A stretch of DNA of 21,414 bases, from the NCBI GenBank assembly GCA_903952885.1, contig CAJBHE010000063.1, forward strand, positions 1 through 21,414, in the 5' to 3' direction. Made by a program: the position numbers and the translations under genes. The stretch is from an uncultured Burkholderiales bacterium. GTDB taxonomy: Bacteria; Pseudomonadota; Gammaproteobacteria; Burkholderiales; Burkholderiaceae_C. Below are positions 1-5,748 of the stretch, piece by piece (position 1 is the first letter of the stretch; each line of letters begins with the position of its first letter). A model generated the notes under the pieces. That model saw only the letters and a program-made list of their open reading frames with translations. It ran no database searches and had not been told where the DNA came from.

Positions 1-9
1 GGACGTTTT

Positions 10-1143
10 CTATTTAAAGAGCACCATATTGTCTCGGTGCACCATTTCAGGCTCGGCAGCGTAGCCCAGCAATTCAGCCATTTGACTGGAAGGCTTGCGA
101 CACAACAATCGAGCTTCAGCGGCTGCGTAGTTGGTCAAACCACGAGCCACTTCTTGACCTTGGCCATCCAAAATGGCAATGACTTCGCCACGCGAGAAAT
201 CGCCGTCCACGCCCGTCATACCAATGGGCAGCAAGCTTGAACCATCGCCCTTGAGCTTGCTCACAGCGCCATCGTCGATGGTGACGGAGCCACGCAGCTG
301 CAGGTGGTCAGACATCCATTGTTTACGGGCTTGTTGCTTTTGAGTTTGTGCCACCAACAAGGTGCCAATGGCTTCGCCTTGTGTCAAACGCACCAAGGCA
401 TTGGGCTCACGGCCCCAGGCAATGACGGTAGATGCCCCAGAACCTGCGGCACGTTTGGCTGCCAAAATTTTGGTGATCATTCCGCCCTTGCCAATGCTCG
501 AGCCTGCGCCACCAGCCATCTCTTCGAGTTTGGCGTCGCCTGCGCGTGCTTCGTGCACAAAGGTGGCAGAAGGGTCGCGACGCGGGTCTGAGGTGTACAA
601 ACCTTTTTGGTCGGTCAAGATAACGAGCGCATCGGCTTCAACCAAGTTAGCCACCAAAGCACCCAAGGTGTCGTTATCACCAAACTTGATTTCATCGTTC
701 ACGACCGTGTCGTTCTCGTTGATAACCGGCAACACGCCGTGCGTGAGTAAAGTCAACAAAGTAGAGCGGGCATTGAGATAACGCTCGCGATCAGCGAGGT
801 CGGCGTGCGTGAGTAAAACTTGGGCAGATCCCAAACCGTTTTCCCGCAGCTTGGTCTCGTACATGTGGGCTAAACCCATTTGGCCCACAGCAGCGGCGGC
901 TTGCAACTCGTGCAGCTCTTGCGGACGGGTGGTCCAACCTAACCGCTTCATGCCTTCGGCAATCGCACCGCTAGACACCATGATGACTTCGCGGCCATCG
1001 CGCACCAAGGCACTGAGCTGGCGGCACCATTCGCCAATGGCTTGTTCGTCTAAACCACGGCCTTCATTGGTGACCAAGCTAGAGCCGACCTTGACCACGA
1101 TGCGGCGTGCATCGCGCAACACGGTGGAGGTGGAGAGCGTCAT
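10..1143 (-). CDS. proB: Glutamate 5-kinase
   Basis: Cytoplasmic kinase that phosphorylates the gamma-carboxylate of L-glutamate with ATP, the first and proline-inhibited step of proline synthesis. The 377-residue product shows the amino-acid-kinase fold from the start: VVKVGSS near residues 16-22 for the nucleotide, VSSGAI near 56-61, and the INENDTV and FGDNDTLGALVA segments that bind glutamate. GKGGM follows in the kinase part, and the last ~100 residues match the PUA domain found in long ProB proteins. Length is normal for the two-domain form. It starts 6 nt after the obgE stop and is the last gene of rplU-rpmA-obgE-proB, an order common in betaproteobacteria. No terminator can be judged because only 9 bases remain beyond the stop. 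Identification is secure from recognised motifs. Confidence 0.97.
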   Translation of the reverse strand: MTLSTSTVLRDARRIVVKVGSSLVTNEGRGLDEQAIGEWCRQLSALVRDGREVIMVSSGAIAEGMKRLGWTTRPQELHELQAAAAVGQMGLAHMYETKLRENGLGSAQVLLTHADLADRERYLNARSTLLTLLTHGVLPVINENDTVVNDEIKFGDNDTLGALVANLVEADALVILTDQKGLYTSDPRRDPSATFVHEARAGDAKLEEMAGGAGSSIGKGGMITKILAAKRAAGSGASTVIAWGREPNALVRLTQGEAIGTLLVAQTQKQQARKQWMSDHLQLRGSVTIDDGAVSKLKGDGSSLLPIGMTGVDGDFSRGEVIAILDGQGQEVARGLTNYAAAEARLLCRKPSSQMAELLGYAAEPEMVHRDNMVLFK

Positions 1144-1149
1144 GTCTGC

Positions 1150-2220
1150 TTATTCAGTTGTGGGCTCAACAAAACGAGGGTCAACATACTCGGGTGGCTG
1201 CTCAGCCACCTGTTGCGCTTTGATGTGTTTGTAAATGTCTTTGATCAAATGCTCGCAACCCTCGCGCGTGAGCGCAGAGATTTGGAACACCGGGCCTTTG
1301 TATTTCATGCGCTTGACAAAGTCATCGACCAAGGCTTCGCGGTCAGCGACGGCGACCATGTCGAGCTTGTTGAGCACAATCCAACGCGGCTTGTCGTACA
1401 AGTCTTTGTCGTATTTTTTCAGTTCGTTGACGATGGCCTTGGCTTGCGCCACAGGATCCACGCCTTCGTCAAACGGTGCAATGTCTACAAGATGCAGCAA
1501 CAAACGGGTGCGCTGCAAGTGACGCAAGAATTGATGGCCCAAGCCAGCACCTTCAGACGCACCTTCGATCAAACCAGGCACATCGGCCACCACAAAGCTT
1601 TGCTCTGCAGCCACACGCACCACGCCTAAGTTGGGGTGTAGGGTGGTGAAAGGGTAATCAGCAATCTTGGGGCGCGCATTCGAAATGGCAGAAATCAACG
1701 TGGACTTGCCAGCGTTGGGCATGCCGAGCAAGCCCACGTCAGCCAAGACTTTTAACTCCAGCTTAAGTTCACGTTTTTCACCCAGCCAACCCGGTGTTTT
1801 TTGACGTGGCGCGCGGTTGATAGCGCTTTTGAAACGCATGTTGCCAAAACCGCCGTCACCGCCTTTGGCGATGGTGATGACCTCACCCGGCACGAGCAAC
1901 TCAAACAACACATCGCCAGTTTCGACGTCGGTGATGATGGTGCCCACGGGCATTTTCAAGGTGATGTCTTCGCCCGCATGGCCGAACATGTCAGAGCCCA
2001 TGCCGTGCTGGCCGCGTTTGGCCTCATGACGGCGTGCGTAGCGGAAGTCGACCAAGGTGTTGAGGTTGGGGTCAGCCACGGCAAACACATGGCCGCCACG
2101 TCCGCCGTCGCCACCGTTAGGACCGCCGAACTCTTTGTATTTTTCATGACGGAACGAGACGCAGCCGTTCCCCCCATCGCCAGCGGCGATGTCGATATAG
2201 GCTTCGTCTACGAATTTCAT
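1150..2220 (-). CDS. obgE: GTPase Obg/CgtA, ribosome assembly
   Basis: Essential large-subunit assembly GTPase, also tied to stringent response and replication control in bacteria. The product is 356 residues. The N-terminal glycine-rich Obg fold runs to about residue 155 (GDGGNG, GGPNGGDGGRGG, GGDGGFGN). The G domain follows, with GMPNAGKST (~166-174), DVPGLIEGA (~213-221) and NKLD (~285-288). The extra C-terminal OCT domain is absent, as in many proteobacteria. I chose the ATG giving MKFVDEAY because that is the conserved Obg start. The frame stays open 10 codons further to a TTG, but that lies inside a hairpin and adds non-conserved residues. The Shine-Dalgarno signal is weak, and the hairpin at 2238-2261 ends only 17 nt before the ATG, so expression may be set separately from the ribosomal genes upstream. 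Confidence 0.97.
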   Translation of the reverse strand: MKFVDEAYIDIAAGDGGNGCVSFRHEKYKEFGGPNGGDGGRGGHVFAVADPNLNTLVDFRYARRHEAKRGQHGMGSDMFGHAGEDITLKMPVGTIITDVETGDVLFELLVPGEVITIAKGGDGGFGNMRFKSAINRAPRQKTPGWLGEKRELKLELKVLADVGLLGMPNAGKSTLISAISNARPKIADYPFTTLHPNLGVVRVAAEQSFVVADVPGLIEGASEGAGLGHQFLRHLQRTRLLLHLVDIAPFDEGVDPVAQAKAIVNELKKYDKDLYDKPRWIVLNKLDMVAVADREALVDDFVKRMKYKGPVFQISALTREGCEHLIKDIYKHIKAQQVAEQPPEYVDPRFVEPTTE

Positions 2221-2237
2221 GGGTGTCTTAAAGTAGT

Positions 2238-2261
2238 AAAGCCCCGACAAGTCGGGGCTTT
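2238..2261 (-). terminator. Hairpin between rpmA and obgE (attenuator-like)
   Basis: A perfect 11-bp inverted repeat (AAAGCCCCGAC / GTCGGGGCTTT) with a 2-nt centre lies between the rpmA stop and the obgE start. On the minus strand the stem is followed by ACTACTTTAAG, so the U-tract is broken and termination is probably partial. It may reduce transcription into obgE-proB relative to rplU-rpmA, or protect the 3' end of a ribosomal-protein mRNA. The structure is seen directly; its effect is inferred. Confidence 0.6.
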
Positions 2262-2283
2262 GTCATCCATCAATTTGAAAAAA

Positions 2284-2541
2284 TCAAACGGGTGTGATGT
2301 TGACCATGTGTTTGTTCAAAGCACCTTTGATGCCGAACGACACGTGACCATCAACCAGGGCAAACAACGTATGGTCTTTGCCCACTCCGACGTTGACGCC
2401 TGGGTGAAACTTGGTGCCACGTTGACGCACGATGATGGAGCCAGCAGAGATCAACTCACCGCCGAAAGCTTTCACACCGAGCATTTTGGGCTTGGAATCA
2501 CGCCCGTTTCGCGTAGAGCCGCCGCCTTTTTTCTGTGCCAT
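2284..2541 (-). CDS. rpmA: 50S ribosomal protein L27
   Basis: Large-subunit protein whose N-terminal tail reaches toward the peptidyl-transferase centre. The 85-residue product begins MAQKKGGGSTRNGRDS, the typical bacterial L27 tail without the cleavable extension seen in Firmicutes, and continues with LGVKAFGGE and RQRGTKFHPG, the family signature. Length is standard. The start is supported by a strong AAGGAG ribosome-binding site 8-10 nt upstream. It lies 12 nt after rplU, and both are expressed from the promoter upstream of rplU. Confidence 0.99.
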   Translation of the reverse strand: MAQKKGGGSTRNGRDSKPKMLGVKAFGGELISAGSIIVRQRGTKFHPGVNVGVGKDHTLFALVDGHVSFGIKGALNKHMVNITPV

Positions 2542-2553
2542 GTCAAATGCTCC

Positions 2554-2865
2554 TTAGCCGTTGATGGAAGCAATCTGCAATTCGGTGAACTGCTGACGAT
2601 GCCCTTGGCGTTTTTGGTAGTGCTTACGACGACGCATTTTAAAAATACGCACTTTGTCGTGCTTACCGTGAGACAAAACTGTCACCGTGACAGTTGCACC
2701 GGACACCAAGGGTGTGCCAACCTTGAGTTCAGCGCCGTTACCGACTGCCAACACTTGATCGAACACAATCTCTTGGCCTACGTCCGCAGCAATCTGTTCT
2801 ACTTTAATTTTTTCGCCAGCAGCAACACGATACTGTTTACCACCGGTTTTTATGACCGCGTACAT
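2554..2865 (-). CDS. rplU: 50S ribosomal protein L21
   Basis: Large-subunit protein that binds 23S rRNA. The 103-residue product starts MYAVIKTGGKQYRV, the L21 hallmark, and ends with the basic region KMRRRKHYQKRQGHRQ that also belongs to the family signature. Length is exactly typical. A GAGGT ribosome-binding site lies about 9 nt before the ATG. It is the first gene of rplU-rpmA-obgE-proB and is read from a well-formed promoter at 2927-2956, with a leader of roughly 55 nt that can fold into a small hairpin. Confidence 0.99.
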   Translation of the reverse strand: MYAVIKTGGKQYRVAAGEKIKVEQIAADVGQEIVFDQVLAVGNGAELKVGTPLVSGATVTVTVLSHGKHDKVRIFKMRRRKHYQKRQGHRQQFTELQIASING

Positions 2866-2898
2866 GTGAGACCTCTAGATAAGAATCTATTTGGATAT

Positions 2899-2918
2899 CT
2901 ACGGACGGATTTCCGCAG
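2899..2918 (-). promoter_or_regulatory. Leader hairpin of the rplU operon
   Basis: In the expected rplU leader the RNA segments CUGCGGA and UCCGUAG can pair over 7 bp (one G-U) around a 6-nt loop. L21 leader structures are known in Firmicutes; whether this one is a binding site for a ribosomal protein or just a chance stem is not known. The fold was found by eye only. Confidence 0.3.
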
Positions 2919-2926
2919 AGCCCAAA

Positions 2927-2956
2927 ATTATAGCAGTGATTCAGCAGGAACGCCAA
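2927..2956 (-). promoter_or_regulatory. Sigma-70 promoter of rplU-rpmA-obgE-proB
   Basis: On the minus strand a perfect TATAAT (2927-2932) is preceded by TGC, giving an extended -10 element. TTGGCG (2951-2956) sits 18 bp upstream as a -35 element. Transcription would start near 2920, leaving a leader of about 55 nt. This is one of the best-formed promoters in the window, as expected for ribosomal-protein genes. Confidence 0.65.
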
Positions 2957-2960
2957 TCCA

Positions 2961-2966
2961 TATAAT
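2961..2966 (+). promoter_or_regulatory. Likely -10 element of ispB
   Basis: A perfect TATAAT on the plus strand lies 46 nt before the ispB start. The -35 region (about 2938-2943, GATTCA) is poor and overlaps the divergent rplU promoter. The two promoters are back to back, so polymerase binding at one could interfere with the other. The -10 is seen; its use is inferred. Confidence 0.45.
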
Positions 2967-3011
2967 CTGAGCCGATTCAACGCTTTTGATCCTATTTTTT
3001 CCATCCACGCT

Positions 3012-3986
3012 TTGCTCTCCAACCCCTCAAACCCGCTCGCCCTGATTGCTGCCGATATGGCAGAAGTTGACCGCATCATCGCGCAACGCTTGGACTCGGG
3101 CGTGCCGTTGGTGGGCACTGTGTCGCAGTACATCATCTCCGCAGGCGGCAAGCGCATTCGCCCTGCCCTGCTCTTGCTCATGGCCGGCGCTCTGGGCTAT
3201 GAGGATGCGCAACGCCACAACTTAGCCGCCGTGGTGGAGTTCATCCATACCGCCACATTACTACACGATGACGTGGTGGACGAATCCACCCTGCGCCGTG
3301 GCCGTCCCACAGCCAATGAATCATTTGGCAACCCTGCCAGCGTGTTGGTGGGTGACTTTTTGTATTCCCGCGCCTTCCAGATGATGGTGGATTCGGGCGA
3401 AATGCGTGTCATGCAAGTGCTCTCCGAAGCTACCAACGTGATTGCCGAAGGTGAAGTGCTACAGCTGATGAACATGCACGACGCTTCGATTAACGAAGCA
3501 GCCTATTTGCGTGTGATTCGCTCCAAAACCGCTAAGCTCTTTGAAGCCAGCACCCGTTTGGCTGCTATCTTGGCCAAAAGCTCAGCCAAAGTTGAAGCCG
3601 CCTGCGCTGACTATGGCCAAGCATTAGGGACTGCTTTCCAAGTCATTGACGATGTGCTCGACTATGACGGCGATGCCAATGAATTGGGCAAAAACCTAGG
3701 CGATGATTTGCGCGAAGGCAAAAACACATTACCACTCATCATCGCCATGCAGCGCGGCACGCACGCACAACGCCAAATCATCCAAAGCGCCATTAAAACC
3801 GGCGAAATGCTGGCCTTAGCTGAAATCATAGAAATTGTGCGAAGCACTGGCGCACTGAATGCCACACGCGCTGCCGCCAATGCAGAAGCAGAGCGAGCCA
3901 TTCGCGCACTGAGTGTTCTGCCCGACAGCCCCTACTGCGATGCCATGCATGCCTTAGCATCGCAGTTGCTGGACCGCCGCAATTAA
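3012..3986 (+). CDS. ispB: Octaprenyl (polyprenyl) diphosphate synthase
   Basis: Trans-prenyltransferase that lengthens farnesyl diphosphate with isopentenyl units to make the side chain of ubiquinone. The 324-residue product has GGKRIRPAL (~45-52), the first aspartate-rich motif in LLHDDVVDESTLRRGRP (DDVVD ~86-90) and the second in FQVIDDVLDYDGD (DDVLD ~213-217). The chain length made cannot be read reliably from sequence; C40 is the family default in this group. The start is a TTG with no clear Shine-Dalgarno. It was chosen because PLALIAADM just after it looks like the family N-terminus and no better start lies upstream. An ATG at 3057 would remove 15 residues. The gene is divergent from rplU, a common arrangement in proteobacteria. 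Confidence 0.96.
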   Translation: MLSNPSNPLALIAADMAEVDRIIAQRLDSGVPLVGTVSQYIISAGGKRIRPALLLLMAGALGYEDAQRHNLAAVVEFIHTATLLHDDVVDESTLRRGRPTANESFGNPASVLVGDFLYSRAFQMMVDSGEMRVMQVLSEATNVIAEGEVLQLMNMHDASINEAAYLRVIRSKTAKLFEASTRLAAILAKSSAKVEAACADYGQALGTAFQVIDDVLDYDGDANELGKNLGDDLREGKNTLPLIIAMQRGTHAQRQIIQSAIKTGEMLALAEIIEIVRSTGALNATRAAANAEAERAIRALSVLPDSPYCDAMHALASQLLDRRN

Positions 3987-4004
3987 CCTTTGAAACCCCC
4001 TCGA

Positions 4005-4406
4005 ATGCACGATCAAGACAAGCCCTACACCGACAGCATTCAGCAATGGGATATTGCTTGCGAGTGCTTCCAAGCAGAATTTAAATTCGATCCCAGTGAA
4101 ATTGTCACGATCGACACCATCCGTGAAATGTTTGCCGAAATCGTCGATGGGCATGAGCTTTCGCAAAATGCGGCTATTTCTTTGATGTTTGCTTTGTATT
4201 TCCTAGGCTATATCACGCTGCTTGAAATCATGAAAGCCAAAGACGAGGCATTTGAAATCGGCGACATGAGCGATTTCTATTTAATCCTGGACCGTGCGGA
4301 CCAGTGGGCACACCAATCAACGGATGCCACCAAATTAACAAATGCAGCGTCGCCGATTATTCAGGCCACGCAGCAAATCATGCAAAAACTAAATCTAGTG
4401 CGCTGA
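4005..4406 (+). CDS. Hypothetical protein, 133 aa
   Basis: I do not recognise this protein. From the ATG it has 133 residues; a TTG at 3990 would add five. It is acidic in the first half, has two adjacent cysteines (C20, C21) and one strongly hydrophobic stretch at about 57-75 (AAISLMFALYFLGYITLLE) that could be a single membrane helix or a buried core helix. No signal peptide is visible. The C-terminal third is polar and rich in Q, T and A. It begins 18 nt after the ispB stop and is probably co-transcribed with it, ending at the terminator at 4444-4464. Codon use looks like its neighbours. Being in the ispB transcript says little about function. Confidence 0.75.
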   Translation: MHDQDKPYTDSIQQWDIACECFQAEFKFDPSEIVTIDTIREMFAEIVDGHELSQNAAISLMFALYFLGYITLLEIMKAKDEAFEIGDMSDFYLILDRADQWAHQSTDATKLTNAASPIIQATQQIMQKLNLVR

Positions 4407-4423
4407 CTGGCGCGTATCGGCAT

Positions 4424-4750
4424 TTATTCTTCTACTAACTTACAGGGCATTTTGATGCCCTTTTCAACACGCTTTTCTTCGCAATAACGCATGGCGCGAC
4501 GCTCGCCCTCAGCCGACATTTTGATATGGATGGAGCAGCGAAAAGCCATCTTTTCCCCATCGGAATGGCTGTCAAAGGCCGTAGCGCAATGGCTCATTTC
4601 ATTCATCTCTGGCTTCAATTCTTTCCAAACGGACCGCAGAGGGTCTGGTAATTCACTCAATGGAATCGAGGGGTAGTTGCCGATTGGTTTTGCCATTGCA
4701 GCAAAACCAAGCAGCGCCAAGGCACAAACCAAGTATTTAAAAGAATGCAT
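4424..4750 (-). CDS. Small exported protein with four cysteines
   Basis: Unrecognised 108-residue protein with a clear Sec signal peptide: basic start, hydrophobic core at about 6-17, and likely cleavage after AMA at residue 20. The mature part of about 88 residues has four cysteines (C55, C72, C90, C103), which suggests two disulfide bonds in the periplasm. It is rich in charged residues. It lies 24 nt downstream of hns with an AAGG ribosome-binding site and no terminator between them, so the two are probably co-transcribed. Its 3' coding end contains the hairpin that terminates the oncoming ispB transcript. Function is unknown. Confidence 0.8.
   Translation of the reverse strand: MHSFKYLVCALALLGFAAMAKPIGNYPSIPLSELPDPLRSVWKELKPEMNEMSHCATAFDSHSDGEKMAFRCSIHIKMSAEGERRAMRYCEEKRVEKGIKMPCKLVEE
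4444..4464 (+). terminator. Intrinsic terminator of ispB and the 4005 gene
   Basis: The sequence AGGGCAT-TTTG-ATGCCCTTTT forms a 7-bp stem with a 4-nt loop and a T-run on the plus strand, 38 nt after the stop codon at 4406. It lies inside the 3' coding end of the convergent exported-protein gene, so the same bases encode protein on one strand and a terminator on the other. Confidence 0.7.
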
Positions 4751-4774
4751 GATTTAACCTTAGCAATGCAAGAA

Positions 4775-5158
4775 TTAAGCAGCGAACGCAGCTGGAGCGA
4801 TCAAAGCTGTATCAAGTGTCCCAGCAGCCTTCAATGCTTGCACCCAAGTTGGTGAAACACCACGGCCAGTCCATGTTTGTTCAGAGTTGGCTGGGTTGCG
4901 GTACTTAGGGGCCACTTTCTTGCCAGCCAATCCACCTTTTTTAGCAGCCTTCGGTGCCTTAGCCGTTTTGACAGGCTTGCCCGAGCTCAGCGCTTTGGTG
5001 ATATCAGCCGCTGTCAAGCCAGCTTCTTTAGCCATATTGACGATTTGAGCCAATACTTTGTCATGTGACTTTGATTTCAAAGCTTGCTCTTTTTTATCCA
5101 AGAGTTCGCGCTGTTTACGGATAGCGGCGAGTTGGTTTGCGACGGTGGTACGTGCCAT
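4775..5158 (-). CDS. hns: H-NS family nucleoid protein
   Basis: DNA-binding nucleoid protein, expected to bind AT-rich DNA and silence genes. The 127-residue product has a short charged N-terminal helix region (~1-45) for dimerisation and a basic Ala/Lys linker (~60-85). The C-terminal DNA-binding motif follows: KYRNPANSEQTWTGRG (~85-100), then VSPTWVQALKAAG. This is the betaproteobacterial H-NS layout. After GRG, family members usually carry basic residues before PxW; here they are V and S, with T before W, which may weaken DNA contact. The tail after ~112 is Ala-rich and hydrophobic. An AGGA ribosome-binding site precedes the ATG. The gene stands just downstream of hupB, separated by a terminator, so it likely has its own promoter in the AT-rich gap 5159-5222. 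Confidence 0.93.
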   Translation of the reverse strand: MARTTVANQLAAIRKQRELLDKKEQALKSKSHDKVLAQIVNMAKEAGLTAADITKALSSGKPVKTAKAPKAAKKGGLAGKKVAPKYRNPANSEQTWTGRGVSPTWVQALKAAGTLDTALIAPAAFAA

Positions 5159-5221
5159 GTGAGATATTCCTAGTTAATATTTTTCTAAAACAAGCTTATT
5201 TTAAACATATTCTGTGAAAAC

Positions 5222-5246
5222 AAAAAGCCCGCAATTGCGGGCTTTT
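5222..5246 (-). terminator. Intrinsic terminator of hupB
   Basis: A 24-bp perfect palindrome at 5223-5246 (core GCCCGC-AATT-GCGGGC flanked by A4 and T4) yields on the minus strand a GC-rich stem followed by five T. It ends hupB transcription before hns. It could work in both directions, but no plus-strand gene enters from the left. Confidence 0.85.
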
Positions 5247-5250
5247 ATTA

Positions 5251-5270
5251 ATTTGATTTGATTTGATTTG
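5251..5270. repeat. Short tandem repeat (ATTTG)x4
   Basis: Four exact copies of the pentamer ATTTG sit between the hupB stop and its terminator. It is non-coding, so copy-number change would alter only the spacing to the terminator. It could also be an AT-rich H-NS site. The repeat is seen; no function is claimed. Confidence 0.8.
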
Positions 5271-5274
5271 AATA

Positions 5275-5547
5275 TTAATTCAAAGCGTCTTTCAAACCTT
5301 TGCCTGGCTTGAAGCGTGGGACCTTGGCTGCTTTGATTTTCAAAGCTGCGCCTGTGCGTGGGTTACGGCCAACACGTGCAGCACGTTTGCTAACGCTGAA
5401 AGTACCAAAACCAACCAAGGTCACGGTGTCGCCTTTTTTGAGGGTCTTCTTGACCGCATCAATGATGGAAGCGAGTGCGCGAGTAGCGGCTGCTTTTGAA
5501 ATATCAGATTTAGCTGCAATGTGTTCAATCAGTTCGGTCTTGTTCAC
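5275..5547 (-). CDS. hupB: DNA-binding protein HU
   Basis: Small histone-like protein that bends DNA non-specifically as a dimer. The 90-residue product has the full HU pattern: MNKTELIEHIAAK, the GFGTF turn (~46-50), the RNPRTG tip of the DNA-binding arm (~61-66) and the C-terminal FKPGKGLKDALN. Length is exactly that of the family. The start codon is GTG, with an AGGAA ribosome-binding site about 10 nt upstream, and the residues after it match the family N-terminus, so the GTG start is well supported. It is followed by the (ATTTG)4 repeat and a strong terminator. Choice of hupA versus hupB as name is arbitrary where there is only one HU gene. Confidence 0.97.
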   Translation of the reverse strand: MNKTELIEHIAAKSDISKAAATRALASIIDAVKKTLKKGDTVTLVGFGTFSVSKRAARVGRNPRTGAALKIKAAKVPRFKPGKGLKDALN

Positions 5548-5748
5548 GTTCTTATTCCTATTGTTAATTTGGATACCAGCAATGCTGGTTTAGTCAGTTT
5601 ACGTAAATTTATCTCTTTAGAAAATACGCCAATTGGCGTATTCCGTAACTCTTCAACGAAGGTAAATACAAACTACTTTCGTGACGCGAACTTGCACACA
5701 AGACTGGATAAGCCACAAAGAATTCACTTATACCTAAATGAGGAATTC
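5548..5748. other. Divergent intergenic region hupB / pilB
   Basis: This 201-nt AT-rich gap must hold the promoters for hupB (minus) and pilB (plus), but I see no convincing -10/-35 pair for either. It contains a 20-bp perfect palindrome (5623-5642) and a smaller hairpin ACCAGC-AAT-GCTGGT (5575-5589) in the hupB leader. The pilB frame stays open across the gap and into hupB, but the encoded residues do not resemble a PilB N-domain. An AGG ribosome-binding site lies just before the pilB ATG. Confidence 0.7.
5623..5642. repeat. 20-bp perfect palindrome, possible operator
   Basis: AATACGCCAATTGGCGTATT is its own reverse complement over 20 bp. It lies 76 nt before the hupB start and 107 nt before the pilB ATG. 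There is no T-run after it on either strand, so an operator for a dimeric regulator is more likely than a terminator. The regulator is unknown. Confidence 0.55.

Noticed and set aside
1801..2970. Long open frame (389 codons) on the plus strand
   Set aside because: It runs antisense through obgE, rpmA and rplU, all of which are certain, and its residues resemble no family; it is a compositional shadow.
5521..5748. N-terminal extension of pilB by 76 codons
   Set aside because: The frame is open but overlaps hupB, does not resemble a PilB N-domain, and the ATG at 5749 has an AGG ribosome-binding site.
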